DNA of 64,000 bases from Adiantum capillus-veneris (Eukaryota > Streptophyta > Polypodiopsida > Polypodiales > Pteridaceae), in contig CM043958.1 in the NCBI GenBank assembly GCA_014529385.2, forward strand, positions 138,878,398-138,942,397. Direction: 5' to 3'. The first letter of the stretch is position 1. Each line of letters starts with the position of its first letter. Positions 1 to 9,240 of the stretch are shown here, one piece after another. Under the pieces are notes generated by a model, which was given only the letters and a program-made list of their open reading frames with translations, was not told the DNA's origin and did not search any database. The position numbers were made by a program, and so were the translations under genes.

Positions 1-877
1 AGCGGGTCGCCGCGACGGACGTCTACAGCATAGCTCTTTTGTACTAACATAATGTCAATATGCAAGGAAGCGACTCGAGATGGGACACAGAGACTTAATG
101 AGAGTGTCAATCTCACCAAAGTGAACTCAGGGGCTACTCGTTCTATGACAAAAGCAAATCAACCACTTCCTAGTCAGACAATCAGTATGCGTCCAATCTC
201 ACCACTTAACGTCATCACGCCTTTTCGGTATCCAAACGAATCCGGAATGCCACGAAACTTAAGGAGAGGTATCACAACACTTATGGGCTCAATCCTACCA
301 AGTTCTGCCACCATCTGGGAAGGTACATAAATCACGATCCATCACAAAAAATATGCAGAAAACTGAAACAGAAGTACTTGAAAAGATCTTCCTTAAGCAT
401 AGAAACACTTATCCATGGTCAAAACATCAAAAAACAACCATTTTAACCCCCAAATCAATGCATTTAACTCACAAACAATACGCCGCAAACCACAACAGAA
501 TTGGAAATGATTACACTTAGACTGTAGAGCAAGAGACAAGGAACGCAATGTGCTATTCGGAATAGAATTCTGATTACCAGCTCAGGAGGAAAGAAGATTA
601 CAAGTGTAGTCACAAGAAGCCTCCACAATGCACATTTTTTACTTTCTTCAGCTAATGATACTTTTTGCTTCAAAACTAAGGGTTTTGAATTTAAAAAGTT
701 AGGGGGCTTTCCCATGGCCATCCGGCCTCTTACAAATGTGTAGACTTAGAGAAATCAAGAGGGTATTGTCTAATCATATCATGATTACAACTCATCTTAG
801 GCTGAATTTCATGGTTTTTTTTGAAAAAATAGAGTGTCCACAAGGTTTGGTGTGCATATGCCTGTATCCACCAAACA
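1..877 (-). repeat. E1 3' LTR (4 bases missing at window edge)
   Basis: This copy aligns along its whole length with 11003-11886, with scattered substitutions and small indels, including a short insertion in the other copy near its right end. It ends in CACCAAACA, and the adjoining CCCCCC-rich tract is the polypurine tract on the minus strand. It contains a degenerate relative of the leader palindrome at 325-344 (ACATAAATCACGATCCATCA). ORFs of 60-92 aa here are not conserved between the two LTR copies and are not called. Confidence 0.8.
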
Positions 878-890
878 TTCCCCCCTTCCT
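878..890 (-). other. E1 polypurine tract
   Basis: On the minus strand this reads as an A/G-rich tract with six consecutive G, directly before the TGTTTGG start of the LTR. This is the standard position for the plus-strand primer of an LTR retrotransposon. Confidence 0.7.
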
Positions 891-892
891 AT

Positions 893-1090
893 TCATTGCA
901 CGTCCTCGTGCAAGCTGACTCTGAGTGAGTTTACTTTATTGTCTTCTTTTGAGCGTTTCAGTGAGATTTTTGAATTTTTGAGCTCTTGCTTCAATCTCGA
1001 CTTTGGTTGCCAGCTCTTTGAAGGGATTATTGCTGATGGTACTTTGGTAGGCGATTTCAATTGGGTATCAATTGAATAATCCAAAGTCAA
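893..1090 (-). pseudogene. Possible C-terminal tail of an E1 polyprotein
   Basis: A 65-aa minus-strand reading frame ends within 15 bases of the polypurine tract, where the last codons of pol usually lie in plant gypsy elements. It is lysine-rich (for example LKQELKNSKISLKRSKED) and could be coiled. No domain is recognisable and the ATG is arbitrary. Position is the main argument, so the call is weak. Confidence 0.25.
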
Positions 1091-2299
1091 TCAATCAAAT
1101 ACACACCGATCTTTTAGGTCTTTTATTCATCATAATTGGCAACCAAGACCAATTTCATCCTCAATTTAAGCATAATTGGCCATTAATTAGGCACACCCAC
1201 CTAAATTTAGGCCGTCGATTTGTGCAAAAATTTCATTAAACACTCATTGCATTTCATCAATTGCACACTTGATCACACATACATGAGTATATACATGCTA
1301 AATTAACTCAATTTTACTCAAAAATTGATCTCAATTTTACTCAAAAATTGATCTCAATTTTAACTCAATTTAGCATTGCCCACACACAAAAATTAGGTGC
1401 ACAAATCCAATTTTTTGCTCAATTAGCAACGAAATTAAGCCAATTCCTAATGTTTGCACACACATTTCTTGCAAAATCATCAATCTACAAGCATTTAGGT
1501 GTTCAATTTGACCATAAATGTTCTCATCAAAGTTATTTAAAATGGGCACACACATTCAAATCTTGCCCTAATTTTGGCAATTAGGCCTACTCCATGACCG
1601 GAATAGCCTCACATACACATCAATTTAGTGATTTGCACGCACAATTTATGCAAAACTACCATTCCACAAGCATCTAGGCATCCTATTTGATTACAATTTC
1701 ATTCCAATTTCATCAAATTAGGTATAGATTCCATCAATTAGGCACACACCTAATTTTAGCAACGATTTAGCAACTCAATGGAATCAACTTAATCAATCAA
1801 AAATTGAACGGAGTAGGTCAATCCACTTACAATTGATTGCTTGCTCGCTTAGTCCTTGCTCCTCGCGTAGACACTCCATTGCACACACATGTGTGCAACT
1901 CCGATTCATCCAAAATTAATCAAAAAATTGACCAAAATCAACACTCAATCACATGATTAGGCATAGATTAGAGCAATTAAGAGTGATGATCCTCCTCAAT
2001 TAAGGGGATTTAGCATACATTCCAAATCAAAATTAGTAGTTAGGTTAGCACAATTAGCATGGAATTAGTACAATTAGCACGAAATTAGCATGAATGGGAT
2101 GCAAAATTAGTGAAGATTAGTGAAAAATTAGCAAAATCAAAAGAGAATTTAGGGGTTTTTGGGGTGAAATGACTCTATACACATCTAATTAAACCTAACT
2201 ACATTACACACAAATCAAATCCTACCTAATTACAAGAAGTCGGTAATCAAATTACTCTTATCTTTTGCAACCTCAACTCCACTAGCGTAGGCACCCCGT
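1091..2299. other. AT-rich non-coding stretch, remnant of nested element interior
   Basis: No coding region is seen. The stretch is rich in AATTAG and CAATT words, with a local tandem of about 23-25 bp near 1308-1375 whose units contain short inverted repeats. It lies on the internal side of the tRNA-Asp primer site at 2300-2317, so it is probably the interior of that nested minus-strand element, now truncated on its left. Confidence 0.35.
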
Positions 2300-2317
2300 T
2301 CCCCGGCAACGGCGCCA
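2300..2317 (-). other. Primer binding site, tRNA-Asp type
   Basis: The plus strand reads TCCCCGGCAACGGCGCCA, which matches the 3' end of plant tRNA-Asp as I know it. The minus strand is therefore a perfect 18-nt primer binding site. Two bases later comes TGTTGGAGG, the expected end of a minus-strand LTR. tRNA-Asp priming is characteristic of Athila/Tat gypsy elements. Confidence 0.8.
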
Positions 2318-2318
2318 A

Positions 2319-3240
2319 TGTTGGAGGCTTGCCATAGCATAGGCAATCTCCCACAAAATCTATCAATCCGGAGAGAGAGAGCATGACCCGGCTAGGGCTT
2401 GGAGGCATCACACAAATAATGTGCGAGAGCGTCATCGGATGCAAAAATTGAGAGGATTCAAGAGCGTGCATCCTCCAATGCAAATAGAAATCATCCCAAA
2501 TCAACTAATTCTAATCGCACATCAAGCATCAATACAAGCAATCATCTACACACATCAAGCAATGAAGTGAAACACACTAATCTTGGAGTCTCTCAAGCAC
2601 AACTCTAATTACATGCATTAACGATTAAGCACACAAGATCGCATTCAAGTCGGCCACCCCAACCATGCCAATCATGGTGTCCAAATCAAGTCACACATAA
2701 TCAAATTAAGCTCAAGGCTTCTTAAACCTACACACACACAAGCACACCATTAGAGGACAACTCTAATCCCTCAATCACGAGTACGCCCACTCCACTTAAT
2801 CAAGAGAGTTAGATAAGGACTCCACTAATCGGAGTAGCTTAGCATAGGTAAGAGTTAGATTAGAAAAGATCAACACTTCAAAACAATGACGGAAAGTAGA
2901 GAAACATGATTGACAACATAATGAAAACTAGATAAATTAAGAGAGGATTACACTAATTACATGTGATTAGCACTAGCCTTCTAAGCATGGGCATGAAGCT
3001 CAAAGGCTAGGCCATCAAGACCTACTCTAGGGAGAGAGTTCTCAAAAGGACCACTTCAGATTGACCTCTTTGCATAAAAGGGTTTCTTATAAAGGCATGC
3101 ACCACAAACCCTCATACTATGGGATTAAGTTGAGCTTTCTGGCTAGCATATACAACTTTGGAACTCCCAAATGATCCCAAGACCTTATACAAATGTGAAT
3201 AGAAAATATTGTGTACATCATAGCATATCCCCTGCTTGGT
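2319..3240 (-). repeat. LTR of a nested tRNA-Asp-primed element (right end uncertain)
   Basis: The left end is fixed by the adjoining primer site and the TGTTGG terminus. The region has a TATAAG-like box on the minus strand near 3090 and no coding content. The partner LTR is not present to the left, so this is a truncated element. The right end lies somewhere between about 3110 and 3300, where sequence leading into the plus-strand gag begins. Confidence 0.5.
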
Positions 3241-3300
3241 GCATGCTTGGTGTAGCTGTTAGTCGCTGCTAACACTATTGGTCGATCTATTGCTGAGAAT

Positions 3301-4900
3301 ATGCGTAACACGCCTGATAGAGAACCTAGAAGTAAGGCAATACAAATAGACAAGCTCACACAAAAATTTAGTGGAGAGGGGGATGTGAGAAAGCATATCG
3401 AAGTGTTTGAACAAATATGCGATTCTCTAGGAGAACACAATAACCTACATAAGAGTAATGATTTAAGGCTACGAATATGCAGGGAATTGGTATAGAACCC
3501 TAAGGGTGGAAGAAAAAATGATTTACCCTACTCTTAGGAGACTGTAATTGAAAGAATATATACGAGAGGGAGTGCTTTGGGGTGTATCCTCTCAGCTCCA
3601 GAAAGCCCAACGAGAGGAAGGAGAGTCAGTGAGAGACTTTATTAGTCGCTTGAAGCATTTGAATTCTTGTTGTAATCCAAATGAGCGCTTCAACAATAAC
3701 CAAATGCTATATAGATTCATTAGGGGATTACGACATGAGGATATCTACAATCGCCTAGTCATTAGAGGTATCACCACTTGGGAAGCAGTCACCACAAATG
3801 CGATACAATTGGAGGATAATTTAATGATTCAAGGAGAAAGAGTGTCAGTTGAGCCTAAATCTATTAGCTCGCAAGTATCAGGGCATCAACCAATGACCCT
3901 AAAGCCTATTGCTAAGGAGCCAAAGATATCTCAGATGACTTTAGCAGATCTCACCAAGGCTATTCAAGAGAGTCTTAGAGACAATCGTGCTCCGCAAAAC
4001 AATCATATGTATCCAAGAAGGGAGCAACAATGGTGCTCAGTATGCTATGGACCGCATAGTACCAGTGAATGCCCTACTTTTAGAGTAAAATTCAATGGGA
4101 ACTGCAATGCCTATGGGAGGTATGGTCATCAAGCTAAGGATTGCATAGTATTTAAGCGCGCGATGGCCAATAGACCAACGTTAGCATGGACAGACACAAC
4201 TCGAGTGCTTGCATTGATGCCGGTCCCACCTCTTGAACAAACATCACAACACATGGTTCCTAGGGCCCAAAATGTTGTTCAAACAACACCCTTACCACCT
4301 CCAGTGCTAGGACCGCAACCACCACATCCGAGAATCACTTTTGTGAATCAAGTGGGTTGTGAGTCATCTATTTCTTGTTTGGAAGGCTGTGAGGAAGATA
4401 TAGACCCTAATATTGCATATGGATTGGATGTGCTTGAAGAAAGTCCACAATACTACATGGAGGACTATTGGGGACAAGTCAAACCTGTATATCAAGTAGC
4501 AGCTCTTGCAGAAAGAGGCCAAAATATCAATTACACTGCTAAGAGACCACCTCTTCAATGCTATGAGTGTGGAGGTCCACATCGTGTAGCCGAGTGTCCT
4601 ATTAGGCTACAAAAGAACGCCACACTAATGCAAACCAATCAAAAGAGCACATCTACAATGCCGATACTCATGTGTAATCGATGTGGCATAGATCATTTGA
4701 TTGCCCAATGTCCAAATAATCCAAATGCACCAAAGATCACGCCATTAAACTTGATTGAATTTACCGAGGAGCCATCACAAAGTACACCTGTGGTACCAGT
4801 AAACGTACTCACACGATTGATGCTCCAAAAAAAAATTTATATTCTTGAGGAAAGAGACACAACATCAATTGCCCAAATTCAAAAAAAGAAGAAAACATGA
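3301..4900 (+). pseudogene. gag: Ty3/gypsy gag with multiple zinc knuckles, frameshifted
   Basis: The capsid part starts at 3301 (MRNTPDREPRSK...) and contains the gag motif KFSGEGDVRKHIEVFEQICD. A stop at about 3494 and a frameshift break it, and it resumes as a 450-aa frame from 3548 (YIREGVLWGV...VRDFISRLKHLN). Zinc knuckles follow: CSVCYGPHSTSEC near residue 162, a damaged CNAYGRYGHQAKDC (second Cys replaced by Tyr) near 187, CYECGGPHRVAEC near 337 and CNRCGIDHLIAQC near 375. Three have the short CX2CX3HX4C spacing. The protein would package element RNA. The element is a deletion derivative, because protease follows but RT, RNase H and integrase are absent. Confidence 0.8.
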
Positions 4901-5648
4901 AGAAAGAGATCGCAAAAGGCAGCGAAGTCAGACCCCAGTTCAAAGACCAACATAGGGACTGGTGACGACCCCGTATATATGAACGACGCTGAAGAGGATT
5001 TTGATTCAGGTGAAACCATAGAGGCCAAAAGGACCACCAAGATAGAAACCAAGAAGGAAGATCTTCATGAGCCACAATGGCCAGGATCCAAGAAGAAGAT
5101 AGGAACTTATCCAAACCCTACAGAGGAGACTGAGCGAGTCAAGCAATTAAGGAGTTTGGTAGAAGATACCCAAAGGGATCTAGAACTAGCACCTAGGAAG
5201 ATCCAGATTATAGACACCGTGTTCCCTATGCAACAACAACCTCACCAAGTCCATAGACCCTTAGCCATACCTAGTGTCATCCAAGAAGAAAGTGACTTAA
5301 AGTCATGGGAAAGTGGGCGCGCACTTCTTGATGGAAAGAATGTTTCCAGAGGTACTACTTAATCCTATCGAAGAAATGGAGATCCCATCTTCCCCACGTC
5401 AAGGGACTGAAGTCCAAAAGGTGCCGTTAAACATTGCCAACTTGATGGATTTCATGTCTTCAGAAGTTAGAACCACCATCGTGTCCAAATCATATAAAGA
5501 CCCTAAGCTAGTCTCAGCTCTTCGAGCCTTCCTCGATGGAGAACTAAAGTTTGGGCTACCACAATTTGCCCAGATGGATGGAGCTGGGGAGATGCCAATA
5601 GAGGAGGAACACGTAGATCCACAACCCAAAATCCACAACCCAACCTAG
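4901..5648 (+). pseudogene. gag-protease linker of the same gypsy element
   Basis: Two overlapping frames (4979-5362 and 5313-5648) continue the gypsy polyprotein. They are acidic and lysine-rich, with heptad-like stretches such as EETERVKQLRSLVEDTQRD and then LMDFMSSEVRTTIVSKSYKD. A single-base indel near 5340 separates them. No enzymatic domain is recognisable. Similar low-complexity linkers sit between gag and protease in plant gypsy elements. Confidence 0.5.
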
Positions 5649-5649
5649 A

Positions 5650-5890
5650 TGAGAACCTTGTTATAGAAATACCTGTTAACAAGTTGGGACAATACTTTGA
5701 GGGTGATGAATCCAATGCGACTATACCGATCACTACTAAGGGATTAACTGTGAAGGGAATCCTTGATGGTGGCGCTGGGGTTAGCATTGTGACTAAAAAT
5801 TGATGGGAAACTATGGGAAGACCTCACCTTGCGACCACAACCATAGTAGTGAAGATGGCCAATGGGTCTATTGTTAAACCTATTGGGATG
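5650..5890 (+). pseudogene. Retropepsin-like protease fragment (DGGAG active site)
   Basis: The frame reads GLTVKGILDGGAGVSIVT and then a stop, followed in the same frame by a stretch ending VVKMANGSIVKPIG. This matches the N-terminal half of a retroviral-type aspartic protease: hydrophobic strand, Asp loop, then the flap region. The usual D(T/S)GA loop is DGGAG here. The fold's second half is missing, because the reading jumps directly to the 3' end of the element (a segment also found next to the PPT at 61734-61850). That junction marks an internal deletion removing RT to integrase. Confidence 0.6.
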
Positions 5891-5974
5891 CCTGGAAAAA
5901 ATCCTCACCTATTACCAACTGGAACAATTGGTTTCAAAGGGTGACGAGCATATTTCAAACACTATGATCTACCC

Positions 5975-6130
5975 AAGGAAGGGGGGAGTGTTTGCTGACA
6001 GTCATCATTCACTCACTTCCCTCTCAACCTTCCTCCCTGACCTCTCAATCACCAATCTTAGGGAATGTATATATAGAGACTTATACTCACAAAAAACAAA
6101 AATAATAAAGAGCAAGAGCAATTAGCAAAC
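5975..6130 (+). repeat. Polypurine tract and start of LTR-a
   Basis: The purine tract AAGGAAGGGGGGAG ends at 5988 and LTR-a starts TGTTTGCTGACAG at 5989. A TATATATA box lies at 6068-6075. The same order and near-identical sequence occur on the minus strand at 61734-61750 (tract), 61733 (LTR start) and 61647-61654 (TATA). Similarity between the two copies is lost soon after about 6130, so the LTR's 3' end was not located. Confidence 0.65.
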
Positions 6131-6321
6131 GAGTATGCACAGTAAAAGTCAAAACATTGACCCAGACCTACGCATTCACATCCGGTACACTGAAACAGAA
6201 ACCTATGTCATCAAACACCTTTGATCCTCATCACTCAAGTGATGGAGGGTAGGTAAGATTAGTATGATAGGAGTGTTTCTGTTCTAGAGTTTAGTGATTA
6301 GCAAAGTTCTTTCTTCCCACT
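6131..6321. other. Unassigned sequence between LTR-a start and the shared segment
   Basis: About 190 bases with no coding content. They do not match the corresponding interval of the minus-strand copy (roughly 61030-61590). They may be the rest of LTR-a or a replaced segment. Confidence 0.3.
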
Positions 6322-7596
6322 GATGTGCCTCCTAGAGGTATTGTTTGCGTTTCATAGTGTGTATAGGAACAATTGCTTTTGTTAGAATTTGGACCTTCAT
6401 GGAATCCTTATCTCGTTCACACTTCAAATCAAGCGCGACCATCGACACAAACACGTGTTTCTTGTCCAGTAGCATTGCCCCTTATCTTTTTGCATCCATG
6501 TTTGTCTGCTTTGATTGTGATTGGTAGCATAATATTCAGCGCATTTGCTTAGTACCAAACATTAAATTCAATGTAATTTTTTTGTCATAATCACTTGTCT
6601 AGATTTAAAAATCAAGCAGTCCGACTAAGCTAGTTTGACCAAGTTAGGTGTTACAGATCTTCTCTTAATACCATGGGGAATGCCTTCCTAACAATCAATG
6701 GTTACTTAGGTTCTTAATCCAATTTATGCAGCATTGTGTGAAATGTACTAGGGCTTTCTCGTGGGCTTAGTCCCTATTGACCTTTAGCTTAAGTGTTATA
6801 AAGGGAGTTTACTAGTGTGATGAGCCTGGGGAGGTGTAACAATGTTATATGACCCCCCAGAGTTACAAAATTAAAATGCTAAAAATGAACAAACAAAAAA
6901 TCAAAGTGTCACAATGTAAACTCTTAAGCTGGAAGAGAAATCTCAGCTTGATTTGGTACTTCACTTACATGTATTGGCTATGGTACTAGAGCCCTAGAGG
7001 TTCCCAGTGTGGGCGCTTTTCCTTGAAAAGCAAAAAACCTAAGGCATACAAAATAAGCACACACATCAAAATTGAATCACTGTGACAAGACTTTGGGGGG
7101 TCAAAGAAAAGGTAATCAGTCAGGCGATGATTCCATGAGAAATTCCTTTTATTGTAGCTTAACTACAAGGTCTTCTAGGTATAGCCTCTAGTCAGCCCTC
7201 GAACATGAAATACTTGGCTCTCGCGATTAAACAACTTAATTGACTGGAGAAAATTAAGAAGCTTACCCATTGTATTAATAGTCAATCTCTAGTGCCTTTC
7301 AATTGTTAAATTAGCGACCCCAGGCTTGTTTAATTTTTTACCTTTACATCTGTTTATGCATTTGATTATATTGCAATTTAATCTTTATTGCTGACAAATG
7401 GTTTAAAATTCTGTTACCAATCACATTGTCTACCTACAACTTCATATGCTTTTTAATTCTATATGAGAATTCAATTACTATGCCAATGTTATTTGATTTT
7501 GCAGTGAATGAAGAAGGCTAAGAACATTCATCTCAAATGCTCTTCCACCTTGACAAACGAGCTTCAACTCAATAGCTTTCGAGGACGGAATCTACA
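6322..7596 (+). repeat. Segment shared in inverted orientation with 59.7-61.0 kb
   Basis: From GATGTGCCTCC at about 6322 onward, this matches the reverse complement of about 59735-61010 with many substitutions but conserved order. It has no long ORF except its last 90 bases, which read toward a polypurine tract as gypsy pol ends do (ELQLNSF then EDGIYI after a frame change). A tRNA-iMet-like primer site (TGGTACTAGAGCC near 6981) and a GT...AG pair at 7112 and 7504 are conserved in both copies. Their meaning is uncertain. Confidence 0.6.
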
Positions 7597-7913
7597 TCAA
7601 GAAGGGGGGCATGTGAACCCTCATGGCTCACGGACACCATATCACCTACGAGGGACGTTGTATTATTTACTTGGTAGAGTCAGGTACCGGGCTTGTCGGT
7701 CCAATAGGAAAAGGGTAAGAGTGATCGCCGATGAGAGGCGCACTCTAACTAGAACATTCAAGGGATTGGTTGGCTAAGCATGGGCGTCCAAGTGTGAATC
7801 AGGCAAGCTTATATAAAAGTCAACTAAACCTAAAATTCACTCATTCTCTCATTTGTGCAATTGAAGAGTGCTCTTGCTCCATCTCCATCTTCTTCTTCTT
7901 CATCTCCTTGTGT

Positions 7914-7996
<83 letters not shown>

Positions 7997-8221
7997 ATTG
8001 CGGTGGCACGACGGCGGCGAGGCGGTTGAGCGTGGCGTAGCAGCGTCTCCCTCTTCTTCGCGGCGAGGAATCCTCCACGACAGGAAGCGTAGAGCGGTGA
8101 GTGACACACCAACGCCATCTCTGAGCTTACTAGTTTAGGCTTGTTGTGTACTTGGAGCCATTTGTGGCTCGCACACAGTGTATTGGCAAGTTCCTTGCAT
8201 TGACACATGCGACATACGCAC
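7597..8221 (+). repeat. Polypurine tract and LTR-b with AG microsatellite
   Basis: The purine tract AAGAAGGGGGGC is followed by LTR-b starting TGTGAACCCTCATGG at 7612. A TATAAAA box is at 7812-7818. A long AG repeat (7916-7995) sits about 100 bases downstream of the TATA box, in what would be the transcribed part. The minus-strand homologue is about 59100-59718. The right end near 8221 is where similarity to that copy stops. Confidence 0.6.
7916..7995. repeat. (AG)40 microsatellite
   Basis: An uninterrupted AG dinucleotide run of 80 bases inside LTR-b. Open frames of 82-184 aa crossing it encode only RE/ER or LS repeats and are not genes. Confidence 0.95.
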
Positions 8222-8228
8222 ACAACGT

Positions 8229-9013
8229 AGTATTGGTGGAGTGGTCCTCCAAAATATGTATATCTCTCTAACTCCTTTCGATCCATTGGAGAGTACTTTC
8301 GGCCATACTTGTCCATTATGACCACCTGAATACTTCTACCCCCCGGGTACGTGTAAACATACAAGTTTTTTCGGTCTGTTAATTCTTTGATGTGGGGCTC
8401 GTCACATCTGTAATAGAGTGTTTGTTCTTCATTATTGAACTTATAAAGCCCCACATATGTGTTGTCTGTGTTAAGACACTCTGTCTCATTGGTGCACTGA
8501 GTACCGCGTTTTGTTTCTCCATTTTGGGTGGTGCATCGGCCAGCTCATTATCTACTTTGTCCTTGGTGCCGATCATTCCCCATTTATCCACAATAAAAGG
8601 GTTATGAACCACTAGGTACATCATTCCCTCTTGGTCGAAATATCTATCCCCGTCATAATCAACATCTACAAGGTCTTTTAACTTGCTCAGCTTATTTTCC
8701 AACTTACACAGTAGCGGTCCATTCCATCCTTATAGATTTTGGCTTTAAGCACATTTTCAAATTGAAATTTCAAATACAACAATTTCACATCAAATGTAGG
8801 CTGAGAAGGATCTGCACCCATCGAAGCTGTTCCCTTAGGGTTTGACTTGTTAGAATCTTCATTCATGAGGCCGTATGGTCTCTCAGACAATGTGTGAGAG
8901 AAAATCTCCTCGAAAATGGGTTCCAAAGGCGGCAGTGGTCTTTGATTCACACTTTTTTCCGTTGAGTGATTAGTCCCTTGATCAAAGATGTTGGGGTTCC
9001 TATTCTGGTACAA
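8229..9013 (-). pseudogene. Unrecognised ORF in the E1 leader-proximal region, two frameshifts
   Basis: Three minus-strand frames join into one protein-like stretch if two single-base indels are allowed, near 8700 and near 8430. Recognisable blocks include PPLEPIFEEIFSHTLSERPY, FDVKLLYLKFQFENVLKAK, YDGDRYFDQEGMMYLVVHNP and NLYVYTYPGGRSIQVVIMD, ending in a Cys-rich CVCRMCQC. Aromatic and charged residues alternate as in folded protein. I do not recognise the family. It lies just downstream (minus strand) of the palindromic leader and upstream of where E1 gag would be, so it could be an extra ORF of the retroelement or a captured host fragment. Confidence 0.4.
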
Positions 9014-9030
9014 TCTTCCTGATCATAGAT

Positions 9031-9240
9031 TCATGAAGAATTAGTAAGAAAAAATCCAAACCGAGTTACCTGATTATATAGTTTGAATCTCCCATTTGGT
9101 CTTGCTTGCTGGGTAGTATCTTCTAGTACCTGCAACCTGTTAAGAATTTGCTTGATACCTGTAAGCTTACAGCTGTTCTTGTTAGTTCTTGCTTTTGTTC
9201 GACAAAACTTAGCACACAATTCCCTACACAACCTCAACAA
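9031..9240 (-). pseudogene. Short ORF upstream of the unrecognised ORF
   Basis: A 69-aa frame with a helical stretch (GIKQILNRLQVLEDTTQQA). It ends just upstream, in minus-strand sense, of the unrecognised ORF and may be its broken N-terminal part. There is no other support. Confidence 0.2.

Noticed and set aside
2300-2317. Possible tRNA-Asp gene
   Set aside because: Only the 3' 18 bases match and no cloverleaf precedes them; the adjacent LTR terminus shows it is a primer binding site.
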